From NCBI GenBank assembly GCA_013375475.1, contig JABXKD010000036.1, forward strand, positions 1-36,218: a stretch of DNA of 36,218 nt, in the 5' to 3' direction. The stretch comes from Promethearchaeota archaeon. Its GTDB lineage: Archaea; Asgardarchaeota; Lokiarchaeia; Sigyniarchaeales; SOKP01. The translations under genes were made by a program, and so were the position numbers. Numbering within the stretch: the stretch's first letter is position 1; the number at the start of each line of letters is the position of its first letter. Below, in pieces: positions 25,023-33,215 of this stretch. The notes below the pieces were generated by a model. That model searched no databases and was not told the origin of the DNA. It saw only the letters and a program-made list of their open reading frames with translations.

Positions 25023-25140
25023 AAATTTGATTATAATCACCCTTAAATAGGACAAAATTGTAAGATAGCATGAGAAAATTTTTATATCCTAAATCTAAAA
25101 ATCTTAATTAATACTCATTAAATCTATTATTATAGTTATT

Positions 25141-26832
25141 ATGAAAGATTACTCAAGTTGGGAACCGATTTATGATTATGAGAACGAGTCTCCTTATTTG
25201 GAGAATTTTAGCAGACCGTGGTTAAAATACAGACCCTCAAATGTACCGAAATCTATAAAATTTGACCCTATACCCGTCCATGAATTTATAAAACTAACAG
25301 CTAAGAAATTTCCTAATAATGTATGTGTTTACAACAAACCAGCTGATAAAAAATATACCTACCGAGAGCTAATCCACATTTCTAGTAAGTTAGCTAATGC
25401 TTTATTTCAATTAGGAGTAAAAAAGGGAGATACTATAGGTATTATGACTTCAAATTGTCCAGAGTTTCTTTTTTGCTGTATTGGTATTCTGGAAGCAGGT
25501 GCTATTGTAGTACCAATCAATCCTTTGCTTAAAGAAAACGATGTAGCTCATATTATTAGGGAATCTGGAAATATGCGATTAGTCTTCGTGCATAGAGGAA
25601 ATTATAGAACAATGAAAAAAGTTCAGAAAGAGGCGAAGATTGAAAATATAATCTTGCTTCAAGCAGACACAGCAAAGGAAGGTGCTACTACATTTGAAGA
25701 CTTCATTTCCGATGTAGCCCCAATACCACCAGATATAGAATTTAATCCTTCAGACGATCTTGCAGCTTTATTGTTTACAGGTGGGACTACAGGCTTACCT
25801 AAAGGCGTTATGCTAACACACAATAATTTAGTTTTTTGTACCCTTTCAACACTACTCATGGGAGGAGAACCTGAAGAAGGAGAGGATAGATTTGGGAAAA
25901 CTGTTAATCTCTCGATTTTACCGTTATGCCACTCGTTCGGTTTTTTAATATCCATTATTGCTTTATTTGGAGCCGCTATGCTGGTCATATTTGCTTCTTT
26001 CAATTCTACCGATGTTCTTGAAGCTATTGAATATTATGGAGTAACAAATTTTGTAGGGGTTCCTGTTATGTATCAAATGATAATTAATTCGCCTGACTTC
26101 ACCGAGCGAGATCTTTCAAGCCTCGAAGAAGCAAACTCCGGTTCAGCCGCATTACCTCCAGATTTAGCTAAGAAATGGGAAAAAGTAGTAGGATTTAAGG
26201 TAGGACAAGGTTTCGGGTTAACAGAAACTTCCCCTATCACTCACATTGCCGCCAAATGGATGCCTGAAATACGTTCGGAGAGCATAGGTATTCCAATAAT
26301 TGATACGGACGCGAAGATTGTTAATCCAGACACTTTAGAAGAGTTGGAACCCGGTGACATCGGAGAATTATTAATTAAAGGACCTCAAGTAATGAAAGGG
26401 TATTGGAAAAATCCCGAAATAACCAACGATACGATTATAGATGGTTGGTTAAGGACGGGAGACTTAGCAAGGATGGATGAACAAGGGTATTTTTACATTG
26501 AAGGCCGTTCAAAAGATATCATTAAATATAAAGGCTATAAAGTAATGCCTCGAGAAGTCGAGGAAAAATTATACGAACATCCAGCAATTCTCGAAGTAGG
26601 TGTAGTCTCAGCCCCGGATGAAAACATCGGAGAAACGATTAAAGCATATGTAGTGTTAAAGCCTGAATATAAAGACGGAAAAATCACAGAACGAAATATT
26701 ATCGATTGGGCTAAAGAACGACTCGCAGCTTACAAATATCCCCGCCAAGTTGAATTCATAAACATCTTACCACGAACAGCTGTAGGTAAAATATTCCGAA
26801 GAAAATTAAGAGAAAGGACAATGAAAAGTTAA
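25141..26832 (+). CDS. acyl-CoA synthetase (AMP-forming)
   Basis: Activates a carboxylic acid, probably a fatty acid, to its CoA thioester through an acyl-adenylate. Conserved motifs are present: LLFTGGTTGLPKGVMLTH (A3, from residue 210), GFGLTETSP (A5), GWLRTGDLARMDEQGYFYIEG (A7-A8), RSKDIIKYKGYKVMPREVE, and the C-terminal catalytic Lys in GKIFRRKLRE. Length 563 is normal. It follows the alpha/beta hydrolase by 118 bases and precedes the amidase by 70 bases, all on one strand. TTTTTATATCC near 25080 may be its TATA box. Chain-length preference cannot be read. Confidence 0.95.
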   Translation: MKDYSSWEPIYDYENESPYLENFSRPWLKYRPSNVPKSIKFDPIPVHEFIKLTAKKFPNNVCVYNKPADKKYTYRELIHISSKLANALFQLGVKKGDTIGIMTSNCPEFLFCCIGILEAGAIVVPINPLLKENDVAHIIRESGNMRLVFVHRGNYRTMKKVQKEAKIENIILLQADTAKEGATTFEDFISDVAPIPPDIEFNPSDDLAALLFTGGTTGLPKGVMLTHNNLVFCTLSTLLMGGEPEEGEDRFGKTVNLSILPLCHSFGFLISIIALFGAAMLVIFASFNSTDVLEAIEYYGVTNFVGVPVMYQMIINSPDFTERDLSSLEEANSGSAALPPDLAKKWEKVVGFKVGQGFGLTETSPITHIAAKWMPEIRSESIGIPIIDTDAKIVNPDTLEELEPGDIGELLIKGPQVMKGYWKNPEITNDTIIDGWLRTGDLARMDEQGYFYIEGRSKDIIKYKGYKVMPREVEEKLYEHPAILEVGVVSAPDENIGETIKAYVVLKPEYKDGKITERNIIDWAKERLAAYKYPRQVEFINILPRTAVGKIFRRKLRERTMKS

Positions 26833-26902
26833 ATGTTTATCCTTTATATGTCAGAATATCTGAATTTATCATATTGAACTAGCAAGAAAGAAGGTAAAAA
26901 TT

Positions 26903-28321
26903 GTGAATAAAGAAGAAATTTGTTATATGTCTGCTTATGAAATGGTTAATGCTATTAAAAACCAAGAAATTACCTCAGAAGAAATAACTGAGGTTATAAT
27001 TGAAAGAATTGAAAAAATCAATCCTATCATTAACGCTTATTGCACTACAACCTTTGAAATGGCGCGAGAAATGGCAAAACGCGCTGATAAAAGGGTAAAG
27101 AATGGAGCAAATATTGGAATTCTTAATGGAGTACCTACATCAATAAAAGACCTTATGGTAGTTGAAGGCGTTAGAACTACATATGGTTCTAAAATATATG
27201 AAAACAATGTTGCTACAGAGGATTCCATCGTGGTAAAACGATTAAAAGATGCAGGGTGCGTAATACTAGGAAAAACGAATACTCCTGAATTCGGACATAA
27301 AGGTGTAACTGATAATTTAATATTTGGTCCAACACTTAATCCTTGGAACTTAGAAAGAACTTCTGGTGGATCGAGTGGTGGAGCGGCAGCTTCCGTTGTT
27401 ACGGGAATGGGCCCTCTAGCTCAAGGGTCAGATGGTGGAGGATCAATTCGCCATCCCGCCTGTTTTTGTGGTGTTTATGGGATAAAACCGACTTTTGGGA
27501 GAGTCCCAAGATATCCAAGACTGTTTATTTCAGCTCAAGACTGTTCTGCTACAGGTCCTCTAGTAAATCATATATCTGACGCGGCTCTCATGCTCGATGC
27601 AATAAAAGGGCCTTTTGAAGGTGATAGATTCTCGCTTCCTGCTGATAATATTAAATATATTGAGCATTACAATGAAATTCCTAATAAGTTGAGAATAGGC
27701 TATTCGTTTGATCTAGGATTTGCCAAAATCGTGCAAAACGACATTAAAGAAAGTGTGCTGAAAGCTATTGAAAAATTCTCTCAATTTGATTGGGTTACAG
27801 AAAAGGTCAAAATTAAAAGAACTCGGGTTTCAGAAGCATTCAGCATTAATTGGTTAGTGACTTTTGCTTACGAACTTCAACCATTCCTTGAGAAATGGAA
27901 GGATAAAATGGATCCAAATTTAGTTAAATGGGTTGAAGCTGGTTTAAGCTATCCAGCTTCATCACTCCCTAGTTCAATGATGACAAGAGAGAAGTTCTAT
28001 AGAGTACTCCATAGTACTTTCCAAAATTATGATGTTTTGATTACTCCTACTACCGCTGTTACAGCTTTTGAATGTGGGATAGCAGCTCCTACAATAATTG
28101 AAGGGAAAGGAGTATCTCCTACAGGGTGGCAAGCATTTACCTTCCCATTCAATTTTACAGGGCATCCTGCAGCCTCAATTCCTTGTGGATTTGATCGTGA
28201 TGGATTACCTATCGGAATGCAAATTGTAGGAAAGCTACATGATGAATTAACAGTTTTGCAAGTTTCAAAGGCTTTTGAAGAACTAGCCCCTTGGCAAAAT
28301 AGGCGACCAATATTGAATTAA
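26903..28321 (+). CDS. amidase (amidase-signature family)
   Basis: Ser-Ser-Lys amidohydrolase. Lys82 is in GVPTSIKDL, the Gly/Ser signature TSGGSSGGAAASVV begins at 153 (cis-Ser157/158), and the nucleophile Ser181 lies in GSDGGGSIR. The C-terminal FNFTGHPAASIPCGFDRDGLPIGMQIVG is also standard. Length 472 fits GatA-like amidases, but there is no GatB/GatC or GatD/GatE neighbour, and archaea normally use GatDE for Gln-tRNA, so a catabolic amidase is preferred. GTG start at 26903 with AAGGTA about 7 nt upstream. A long T tract follows. Confidence 0.93.
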   Translation: MNKEEICYMSAYEMVNAIKNQEITSEEITEVIIERIEKINPIINAYCTTTFEMAREMAKRADKRVKNGANIGILNGVPTSIKDLMVVEGVRTTYGSKIYENNVATEDSIVVKRLKDAGCVILGKTNTPEFGHKGVTDNLIFGPTLNPWNLERTSGGSSGGAAASVVTGMGPLAQGSDGGGSIRHPACFCGVYGIKPTFGRVPRYPRLFISAQDCSATGPLVNHISDAALMLDAIKGPFEGDRFSLPADNIKYIEHYNEIPNKLRIGYSFDLGFAKIVQNDIKESVLKAIEKFSQFDWVTEKVKIKRTRVSEAFSINWLVTFAYELQPFLEKWKDKMDPNLVKWVEAGLSYPASSLPSSMMTREKFYRVLHSTFQNYDVLITPTTAVTAFECGIAAPTIIEGKGVSPTGWQAFTFPFNFTGHPAASIPCGFDRDGLPIGMQIVGKLHDELTVLQVSKAFEELAPWQNRRPILN

Positions 28322-28331
28322 ATAGGACAAT

Positions 28332-28353
28332 ATTATTTTTCTCTTTTTTTTTT
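28332..28353 (+). terminator. T-tract terminator after the amidase
   Basis: Directly after the amidase stop the plus strand reads ATTATTTTTCTC followed by ten or so T bases. It is the strongest T tract on this strand and probably ends the hydrolase/ligase/amidase transcript. Confidence 0.55.
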
Positions 28354-28433
28354 GTCGAAATATCTTTTAAACGAAATTTAATATAACTAATTAAATTTGT
28401 AGTCATGATATAATTCCCTTACTAAATAAAACC

Positions 28434-29276
28434 ATGAATAAAAAACTTCTGAGAAAGGAGATAACAGATTTTCAACCAACTCAGAGAGCACCAGAATATA
28501 ACAATTTGGAATTTACTGTATTACTGGTAAGACCAGAACATGCGGGAAATATTGGATCTATTGCTCGAATCATGAAAAACTTCAACTTTGTTAATTTAGT
28601 TGTATTTAATCCTGTCGAAAGCGAAGAGATCATACGAAGTCATCATACTCAAGGATTTGCGATGCATGGTAAATATATTCTTTTAAACGCAGATATAATT
28701 GAACTTAATAATCAAAACAGCCATCTAGAAAAATATAAAGAGTTATTAAAAAAGTTCGATTTAGTAATTGCATCAACAGCTAAAGGAATGCATTATAAAA
28801 ACATAAGAAGGTTAGCTACATTCCCTGCAGAATTAACTCTCCCTATTTCGGAAAAACCACTATCAATCGCTTTAGTATTTGGGAAGGAATCACGAGGACT
28901 TACCAACGAAGAAATAGAATTTGCAGATTTACTACTTAGAATACCCTCTGATAATATTTATCCTACTTTGAATCTTTCTCACGCTTGCGGAATTATTCTT
29001 TATGAAATCTATAACAAAATACATAATGTTACAATCGGAAGAGGAATTAAACCTGTATTATTAGCAAATAAGAACGATAAACAACTACTTTACAATTCCA
29101 TAAAAAATTTAAGCGTAAATCTCAAATTTCGGCCATACACAGCTGAAAATCTTTTCTTCTCTTTTAAAAATGTATTTGAACGTGCATTTATTTCAAAAAA
29201 AGAGTTAAACTTAATTATGGGCGTATTCTCAAAATTGAATTCTCTCTTAAAAAAAGGGAAAATATATGAAGATTAA
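28434..29276 (+). CDS. tRNA 2'-O-methyltransferase, TrmJ/SpoU type
   Basis: A SPOUT-class methyltransferase. Residues about 26-60 read FTVLLVRPEHAGNIGSIARI, the TrmJ form of SpoU motif 1; motif 2 is LVFGKESRGLTNEEI (about 142-156), and motif 3 is IPSDNIYPTLNLSHACGIIL, which builds the S-adenosylmethionine knot. The extra C-terminal helical region (about 195-280) matches TrmJ, which methylates tRNA position 32. I leave the symbol empty because the exact nucleotide target is not proven. It converges with the small winged-helix gene, the stops being 5 bases apart. Confidence 0.9.
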   Translation: MNKKLLRKEITDFQPTQRAPEYNNLEFTVLLVRPEHAGNIGSIARIMKNFNFVNLVVFNPVESEEIIRSHHTQGFAMHGKYILLNADIIELNNQNSHLEKYKELLKKFDLVIASTAKGMHYKNIRRLATFPAELTLPISEKPLSIALVFGKESRGLTNEEIEFADLLLRIPSDNIYPTLNLSHACGIILYEIYNKIHNVTIGRGIKPVLLANKNDKQLLYNSIKNLSVNLKFRPYTAENLFFSFKNVFERAFISKKELNLIMGVFSKLNSLLKKGKIYED

Positions 29277-29281
29277 ATTTT

Positions 29282-29506
29282 CTAAACTGCTTGATAATAC
29301 CGTGGTTTTCGATTAGCATTAACTACTAGTTTATCAGGCGTATCGTTTACAATTCTTCTAATAACTTTAGCAAGAGCGTTGTGTGTGTCGTATCCCATGG
29401 CGCTTGCCCATTCGCTAGCGGTACATCGTCCCAATTCTTTTAATTTATCTAAACAAATCTGTTCAAAAGTCCTTGGTCTTGGAGTTGCTTTTTTTAATTT
29501 TAAAAT
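29282..29506 (-). CDS. small winged-helix-like protein, non-ATG start (74 aa)
   Basis: On the minus strand a clear coding frame reads RPRTFEQICLDKLKELGRCT, ASEWASAMGYDTHNALAKVI and RKPRYYQAV, a compact helix-turn-helix with a basic wing. No ATG, GTG or TTG lies in frame before it. GGAGGT stands about 8 nt before an in-frame ATT at 29506, so initiation at ATT is plausible. The alternative is ATG 29522 in the next frame, with one base too many in a run of seven A (29487-29493), by sequencing error or +1 shift; that would give MEVIINFKIKKATPRP. A small DNA-binding regulator is likely by fold; the target is unknown. Confidence 0.7.
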   Translation of the reverse strand: MLKLKKATPRPRTFEQICLDKLKELGRCTASEWASAMGYDTHNALAKVIRRIVNDTPDKLVVNANRKPRYYQAV

Positions 29507-30013
29507 TGATAATAACCTCCATTTTTTCTTATTCTATTATTTTATTCTAATCTATTAAGAAAAACACTTATTATATGAATGTTTTATAGAATATTGTTTA
29601 CATCACTACTCATGATAATAAGAATAGCGGCAATTTTACAGATGTGCTATTACTGTGGCGCTATCTCCTAGTTTTCCAACGATTTATCTATCTTGAATAA
29701 AAAATAGGTCAGAGGCTATTTAAAGCATGATGTCAGATATTTGTAAACGAATACATATTTTTTGTACTAAGATCCTAATTAACCCCCTAATCAATCCCCT
29801 AGTCGATGTTAAGAAATCCCCGACAAAAATAGATTTTAGTGGACAAATTTGTATTTTTAATTACGAAAATTTGACATAAGAAATAACTTTGATAATGAAT
29901 ACTTTACATATTAAATGGGTGTGAACAAGATTAATGTTTTTTAGATTAAATTCGTTCCATTAATAGGATTTTCCTTCGTTAATTTCTCCCATTTAAATAT
30001 ATCTTCAAAATAC

Positions 30014-30027
30014 GGGAATTAATTCCC
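30014..30027. repeat. perfect palindrome GGGAATTAATTCCC
   Basis: A 14-bp perfect inverted repeat without spacer. It lies 45 bases from a second perfect palindrome and downstream of the membrane winged-helix gene's stop. It may be a dimeric regulator site; which protein binds is unknown. Confidence 0.4.
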
Positions 30028-30058
30028 ACCGAGATATCAGAATTTTTACGCTATTTTG

Positions 30059-30072
30059 ATTAACGCGTTAAT
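30059..30072. repeat. perfect palindrome ATTAACGCGTTAAT
   Basis: A 14-bp perfect inverted repeat with a central CGCG, a rare string in this AT-rich DNA. It lies just beyond the stop of the membrane winged-helix gene. Confidence 0.4.
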
Positions 30073-30100
30073 ATTAGATAGATATTCAAAATTTAAAAAA

Positions 30101-30610
30101 TTAGGAACTAAAATAATAATTAACATTCTCCTTTATATCTAAGCGAATTTTGCCTAAATTATGCAAGCCATAGCATAGATTTTCAATTTCTGAGATTGAC
30201 ATATCAAAATTGGTATTTTCAATACACCTATCATGTAAAGATTTTGCCGTAAAAGCCTTTCCTTTGTTTTCGCTGATATATTGAACTAAAATTGTTCCAA
30301 CTTTATTTTGAACTTTTTTCTGTGTAATAATCTCTTGCTCTTTCTTTAACATTTTACGCTCGGTAAAAAAACTCAACAAAGTTATCGCGATACCAAGAAA
30401 TATAAAAACTAATTCGATATAAAATGTTGAGTATAGATTAACTGGTTCAAAAATAAAGATCGAATCAATATAATATTCAAGCCCTCCAACTTGTATAGAA
30501 AGCCCAACTATCCCTACGATTGCTATTATGAGCGGAATAGCGTTCCAAAAACGGTTTTTCTTGTAAGCTAAAAACCCACCAACACCTAATGAAACTATTG
30601 AATGTTCAAT
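30101..30610 (-). CDS. membrane-anchored winged-helix protein (about 169 aa)
   Basis: A continuous minus-strand frame runs from TAG 30641 to the stop at 30101. The N-terminal part has three hydrophobic segments (VSLGVGGFLAY; AIPLIIAIVGIVGLSIQV; STFYIELVFIFLGIAITLLSF), followed by a basic helix (ERKMLKKEQEIITQKKVQNK) and a winged-helix domain (FTAKSLHDRC, ISEIENLCYGLHNLGKIRLD). The first standard start is TTG 30379, which would remove all membrane segments; no ATG, GTG or TTG lies upstream, so ATT 30610 or ATA 30622 must serve, or the 5' end is damaged. A membrane-tethered regulator is the best guess. Confidence 0.6.
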   Translation of the reverse strand: MEHSIVSLGVGGFLAYKKNRFWNAIPLIIAIVGIVGLSIQVGGLEYYIDSIFIFEPVNLYSTFYIELVFIFLGIAITLLSFFTERKMLKKEQEIITQKKVQNKVGTILVQYISENKGKAFTAKSLHDRCIENTNFDMSISEIENLCYGLHNLGKIRLDIKENVNYYFSS

Positions 30611-30701
30611 ATATAAATCTTTATGTTCAAGTTTGTATTTCTACAAACTTTACCATAGTTCTATGTAAAGTACTAACGATTAGTGAGTTGAAAAAGAGTA
30701 G

Positions 30702-31184
30702 TTGGCACCTTCTGGGAATCTTTTAAAATTCAGTACCTTCAAATTCTCTAATTCTTTGAAATGGGATACCGCCTCGTCTCGAGATAATTTATTTGGTGGA
30801 TTCAATGATTATGCTACTACTAAGACAAACAGAAAGTATGTTTTAGGTTACACAAGGGCTAATTTTCCTGATCAAAGCGATAGCAAGTATACGTACTTTA
30901 AGAGAATAGAAGACTGTCTAAATTATGCTATATGTTATTGTGCTGAAGCAATCAATCTTACTGCTGCTAATTTCGTCGATTGCAATTGTGGAGGGGAATC
31001 TAAAGCGTAGCCTAATTTAACTCAAACTACCCCCGAAAACTTGCTCCAAGAGAACCTGGTAACTCAAGTATATTTTACTGTTTGGGGGTTAACGAGCGTG
31101 TTCTCATCTTTATATGTCATCTCGCTTGTAGCTGCAGCTTCAAAGTTAAAGGAGTTAGTTGCTACGATTTCTGTTAAAATCTAA
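30702..31184 (+). pseudogene. reading frame interrupted by TAG
   Basis: From TTG 30702 a frame of 102 codons reaches TAG at 31008 and then stays open in the same frame for 57 more codons to TAA at 31182. The first part is polar with Cys near its end (CLNYAICYCAEA, VDCNCGGES); the second is hydrophobic with a possible membrane helix (VYFTVWGLTSVFSSLYVISLVAAA). Another in-frame TAG lies immediately before the TTG. The G+C content is higher than in the surrounding gaps. I know of no family. The best reading is a decayed gene or a chance frame; stop-codon recoding is possible but unsupported. Confidence 0.35.
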
Positions 31185-31266
31185 TATTTATTTCTCCTTT
31201 TTATTTTTATTCAGCGTAATAATTACTGAAATTATGGAATTACAATAAACCGGAAAAGTGGAGAGA

Positions 31267-31277
31267 TTTATATAAAA
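31267..31277 (+). promoter_or_regulatory. strong TATA box before the inverted-repeat element
   Basis: TTTATATAAAA, preceded by GTGGAGAGA (a purine-rich recognition element), is one of the best promoter matches in the window, yet no gene starts within 400 bases downstream. It would start transcription near 31297-31300. Confidence 0.5.
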
Positions 31278-31299
31278 CTCAAGAGTTTGTTATTTTGGA

Positions 31300-31470
31300 A
31301 TCAACTTTATTGGAATGGTAAGAAAAAATAGGGAAAAGACACAATCAACCATGACTCCTGCGCCACCCTGGATTTTTGTCTTTTGGTAACGCGAATTTTC
31401 GCGTATTCTAAATTCTTACCCTATTTTAATTCAGACCTTATTATTAGGTCTTGGCGACAGGAGTCAACCT
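31300..31470 (+). ncRNA. candidate structured RNA or MITE-like element
   Basis: TGACTCCTG (31352-31360) and CAGGAGTCA (31458-31466) pair perfectly and are extended by GCCA (31362-31365) with TGGC (31452-31455). Inside are two more hairpins: ACGCGA/TCGCGT (31389-31404, four-base loop) and AGACCT/AGGTCT (31433-31451). GGTAAGAA at 31317 also pairs with TTCTTACC at 31413, while the adjacent AAAATAGGG pairs with CCCTATTTT at 31419; the two pairings exclude each other. A TATA box stands upstream and a short T run follows. Alternatively the terminal repeats and the CAACC on both sides mark a 115-bp non-autonomous transposon. It matches neither SRP RNA nor RNase P RNA signatures known to me. Confidence 0.45.
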
Positions 31471-31695
31471 TTTATATTAAAACCATGTTATTAAAAAGAC
31501 TCAATTTACATTTCAATTTCTACAATAATAAATAGTTTATCGTCAGCAACCGTAGATTTAAACTTGATTATCGTCCAACACTTATTCCATTTTATATAGT
31601 TCTGTTAATTTAGACCCTATTACAGAAATATTGTATTCCATAAACACCCAACTGTAATGTTATCCACAAATATTGAGATTATATTAAAATAAAAA

Positions 31696-31706
31696 GATAT
31701 ATATAC
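31696..31706 (+). promoter_or_regulatory. TATA box of the winged-helix/membrane pair
   Basis: GATATATATAC is centred about 31 bases before ATG 31732, with A-rich sequence upstream and no Shine-Dalgarno site before the ATG. It would drive both the winged-helix gene and the membrane gene behind it. Confidence 0.45.
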
Positions 31707-31731
31707 ACTAATGTGGTATTTTTAATTAACC

Positions 31732-32190
31732 ATGTCCCAATCGTATAAAGATTTTTTGGAGAAATACAAAATCGACGATTTTAAAACGAATTTAAAGCTT
31801 TCAGGACACACAAAAATAGATTTCTACAACGATATCGACAAGCTATTAAGAAGTATGAATACAATTTTCGATAAACTTGCAACAATAGGAACTTTACGAG
31901 GTGCCCAGGTATTAATGGCCATTGCAAAATTAAGCGGCCCAGATAAAGTAGTAAACAAAACAGACGTAAAAAATTGTTTAAACATAGAGAGATTAGAAAA
32001 AATCTTACCAGCAATTGATTATTTAGAAAAAGCAAAGTACATTACGATTGAGGAAAAAACAAAAAGATTTCATATAATAAAGTTAAACGAAAAAGATAAT
32101 CCAGACTTAAGAGTATTTAGGGAAATAATTCAAAAGTACTGGAAATCCCCTCGAGAAGAAGTAGACCAAGCAGAGAAGTGGAGCAAATAA
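31732..32190 (+). CDS. winged-helix protein (152 aa)
   Basis: Residues about 45-125 form a winged-helix fold: TLRGAQVLMAIAKLSGPDKV (helix 1), NKTDVKNCLNIERLEKILPA and IDYLEKAKYI (helix 2 and recognition helix), TIEEKTKRFHIIKLNEKDN (wing). The N- and C-terminal flanks are charged helices. It is the first gene of a two-gene unit: its TAA ends 2 bases before the ATG of a four-helix membrane protein, so the two are co-translated. A one-component regulator acting with a membrane partner is likely. Confidence 0.8.
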   Translation: MSQSYKDFLEKYKIDDFKTNLKLSGHTKIDFYNDIDKLLRSMNTIFDKLATIGTLRGAQVLMAIAKLSGPDKVVNKTDVKNCLNIERLEKILPAIDYLEKAKYITIEEKTKRFHIIKLNEKDNPDLRVFREIIQKYWKSPREEVDQAEKWSK

Positions 32191-32192
32191 AT

Positions 32193-33194
32193 ATGAGAAA
32201 TTCACTTAAAGGCGTAGTAGAGCTGAATTTTGAGGATGAGCAGGGTCTCAAAGATTCTGTAAAGACAATAAGATCAGAGTACATCAAAAAAGCCTTTAAG
32301 TCAATTGTATATATAACTGTCATTTCGATTGTGGCACTTTCATATTTTCTCTACGTTTATTTACCCTATATTGAGAAGAATTTTTTTACTAACTTATTAA
32401 CTACTGAGACTTCTAATTCAGAAGGAAATAGCTTTCCTTTAAATTTAACCTTAAGTTGGACGCTTTTCAGTACGAGTATTTTCTTAATAGTATATTTTGT
32501 ACGATTGAGCCAAGTTAAATTTACACCATCTCTAATTAAGTACATCGAACGGGAAACAAAATACGCGGGATTTGAATTCATAAAGAAGATTGAAAGCGTT
32601 GGTTTATTTATGATTCTCACAGCAATTTCTATTGCAGTTCTTTTTTATGTAGACACTAGACTTATCCAATTTAATGACAATTCCTGGAGTATTATGTTTC
32701 AAAATTCTTTTTACATCTATTTGTTACTAAGTTTAATTCTCCCGATTGTTTTCATCTTTAGACACGACAAATTTACCATCAAAGTAAAGGATAATGTTTT
32801 CGTTCTTTGTAATCTACATTACAATGTACGGAAAAATAAGGATTACGATCCTAATTTATTAGGAATGGTTCTAACGTCAAATAGGTTGTGTTCTAGGTTC
32901 GACAAATCAGGAAAATTGATTTATTCCAAGATTTCAGAAGATAGGTGGCTTATTAGAATTGAACCTTCTACTATTTCGCCATATCTTCATTTTGAGGAGT
33001 ATTCAGTACCATTCAACTTCCAAAAACAATTTTTAAACATTGTATTAGCTCTTAACGATTGGGAAAATAATTACAGTTCAAATCTTGATTCAATGAATTA
33101 TTATTTCTCAAATACATTTCCATTCCACAAGTATGGAGCAAAGAAAGAAGAAAAAACAGACCAACTTATCTATTTAAAGTTTTTAAACCAATAA
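32193..33194 (+). CDS. four-TM membrane protein (333 aa)
   Basis: Not recognised. Four hydrophobic segments are clear: about 38-60 (VYITVISIVALSYFLYVYL), 84-103 (SWTLFSTSIFLIVYFV), 136-153 (VGLFMILTAISIAVLFYV) and 171-189 (YIYLLLSLILPIVFIF). The last 140 residues are soluble and mixed alpha/beta (DKFTIKVKDNVFVLCNLHYN). I choose ATG 32193, 2 bases after the upstream stop, with GTGGAG about 10 nt before it; a GTG at 32178 inside the upstream gene is a weaker choice. The tight spacing ties its function to the winged-helix protein. Confidence 0.8.
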   Translation: MRNSLKGVVELNFEDEQGLKDSVKTIRSEYIKKAFKSIVYITVISIVALSYFLYVYLPYIEKNFFTNLLTTETSNSEGNSFPLNLTLSWTLFSTSIFLIVYFVRLSQVKFTPSLIKYIERETKYAGFEFIKKIESVGLFMILTAISIAVLFYVDTRLIQFNDNSWSIMFQNSFYIYLLLSLILPIVFIFRHDKFTIKVKDNVFVLCNLHYNVRKNKDYDPNLLGMVLTSNRLCSRFDKSGKLIYSKISEDRWLIRIEPSTISPYLHFEEYSVPFNFQKQFLNIVLALNDWENNYSSNLDSMNYYFSNTFPFHKYGAKKEEKTDQLIYLKFLNQ

Positions 33195-33215
33195 TAATAG
33201 AAAAAAATTATATAT

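Larger units (their letters stand above)
29507..30100. other. 594-base gap with palindromes and C-runs
   Basis: No convincing gene is seen on either strand. Content: AT-rich sequence, three C-runs (CCCCCTAATCAATCCCCTAG and AATCCCCGAC, 29783-29823), and two perfect 14-bp palindromes further on. It could hold promoters for the flanking genes or an operator or replication-linked site; nothing beyond the palindromes is supported. Confidence 0.5.

Noticed and set aside
26903..28321. GatA subunit of Glu-tRNA amidotransferase
   Set aside because: No gatB or gatC neighbour, and archaea normally make Gln-tRNA with GatDE; a general amidase fits better.
29783..29823. C-runs as a G-quadruplex or telomere-like repeat
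   Set aside because: Only three runs with uneven spacing; not enough for a regular quadruplex or repeat array.
31008..31010. TAG as pyrrolysine
   Set aside because: The PIG-L gene and the small winged-helix gene use TAG as their stop, and no pyl genes are in the window; decay is simpler.
29507..31731. CRISPR array or tRNA genes in the long gaps
   Set aside because: No regularly spaced direct repeats and no tRNA T-arm/acceptor pattern were found on either strand.
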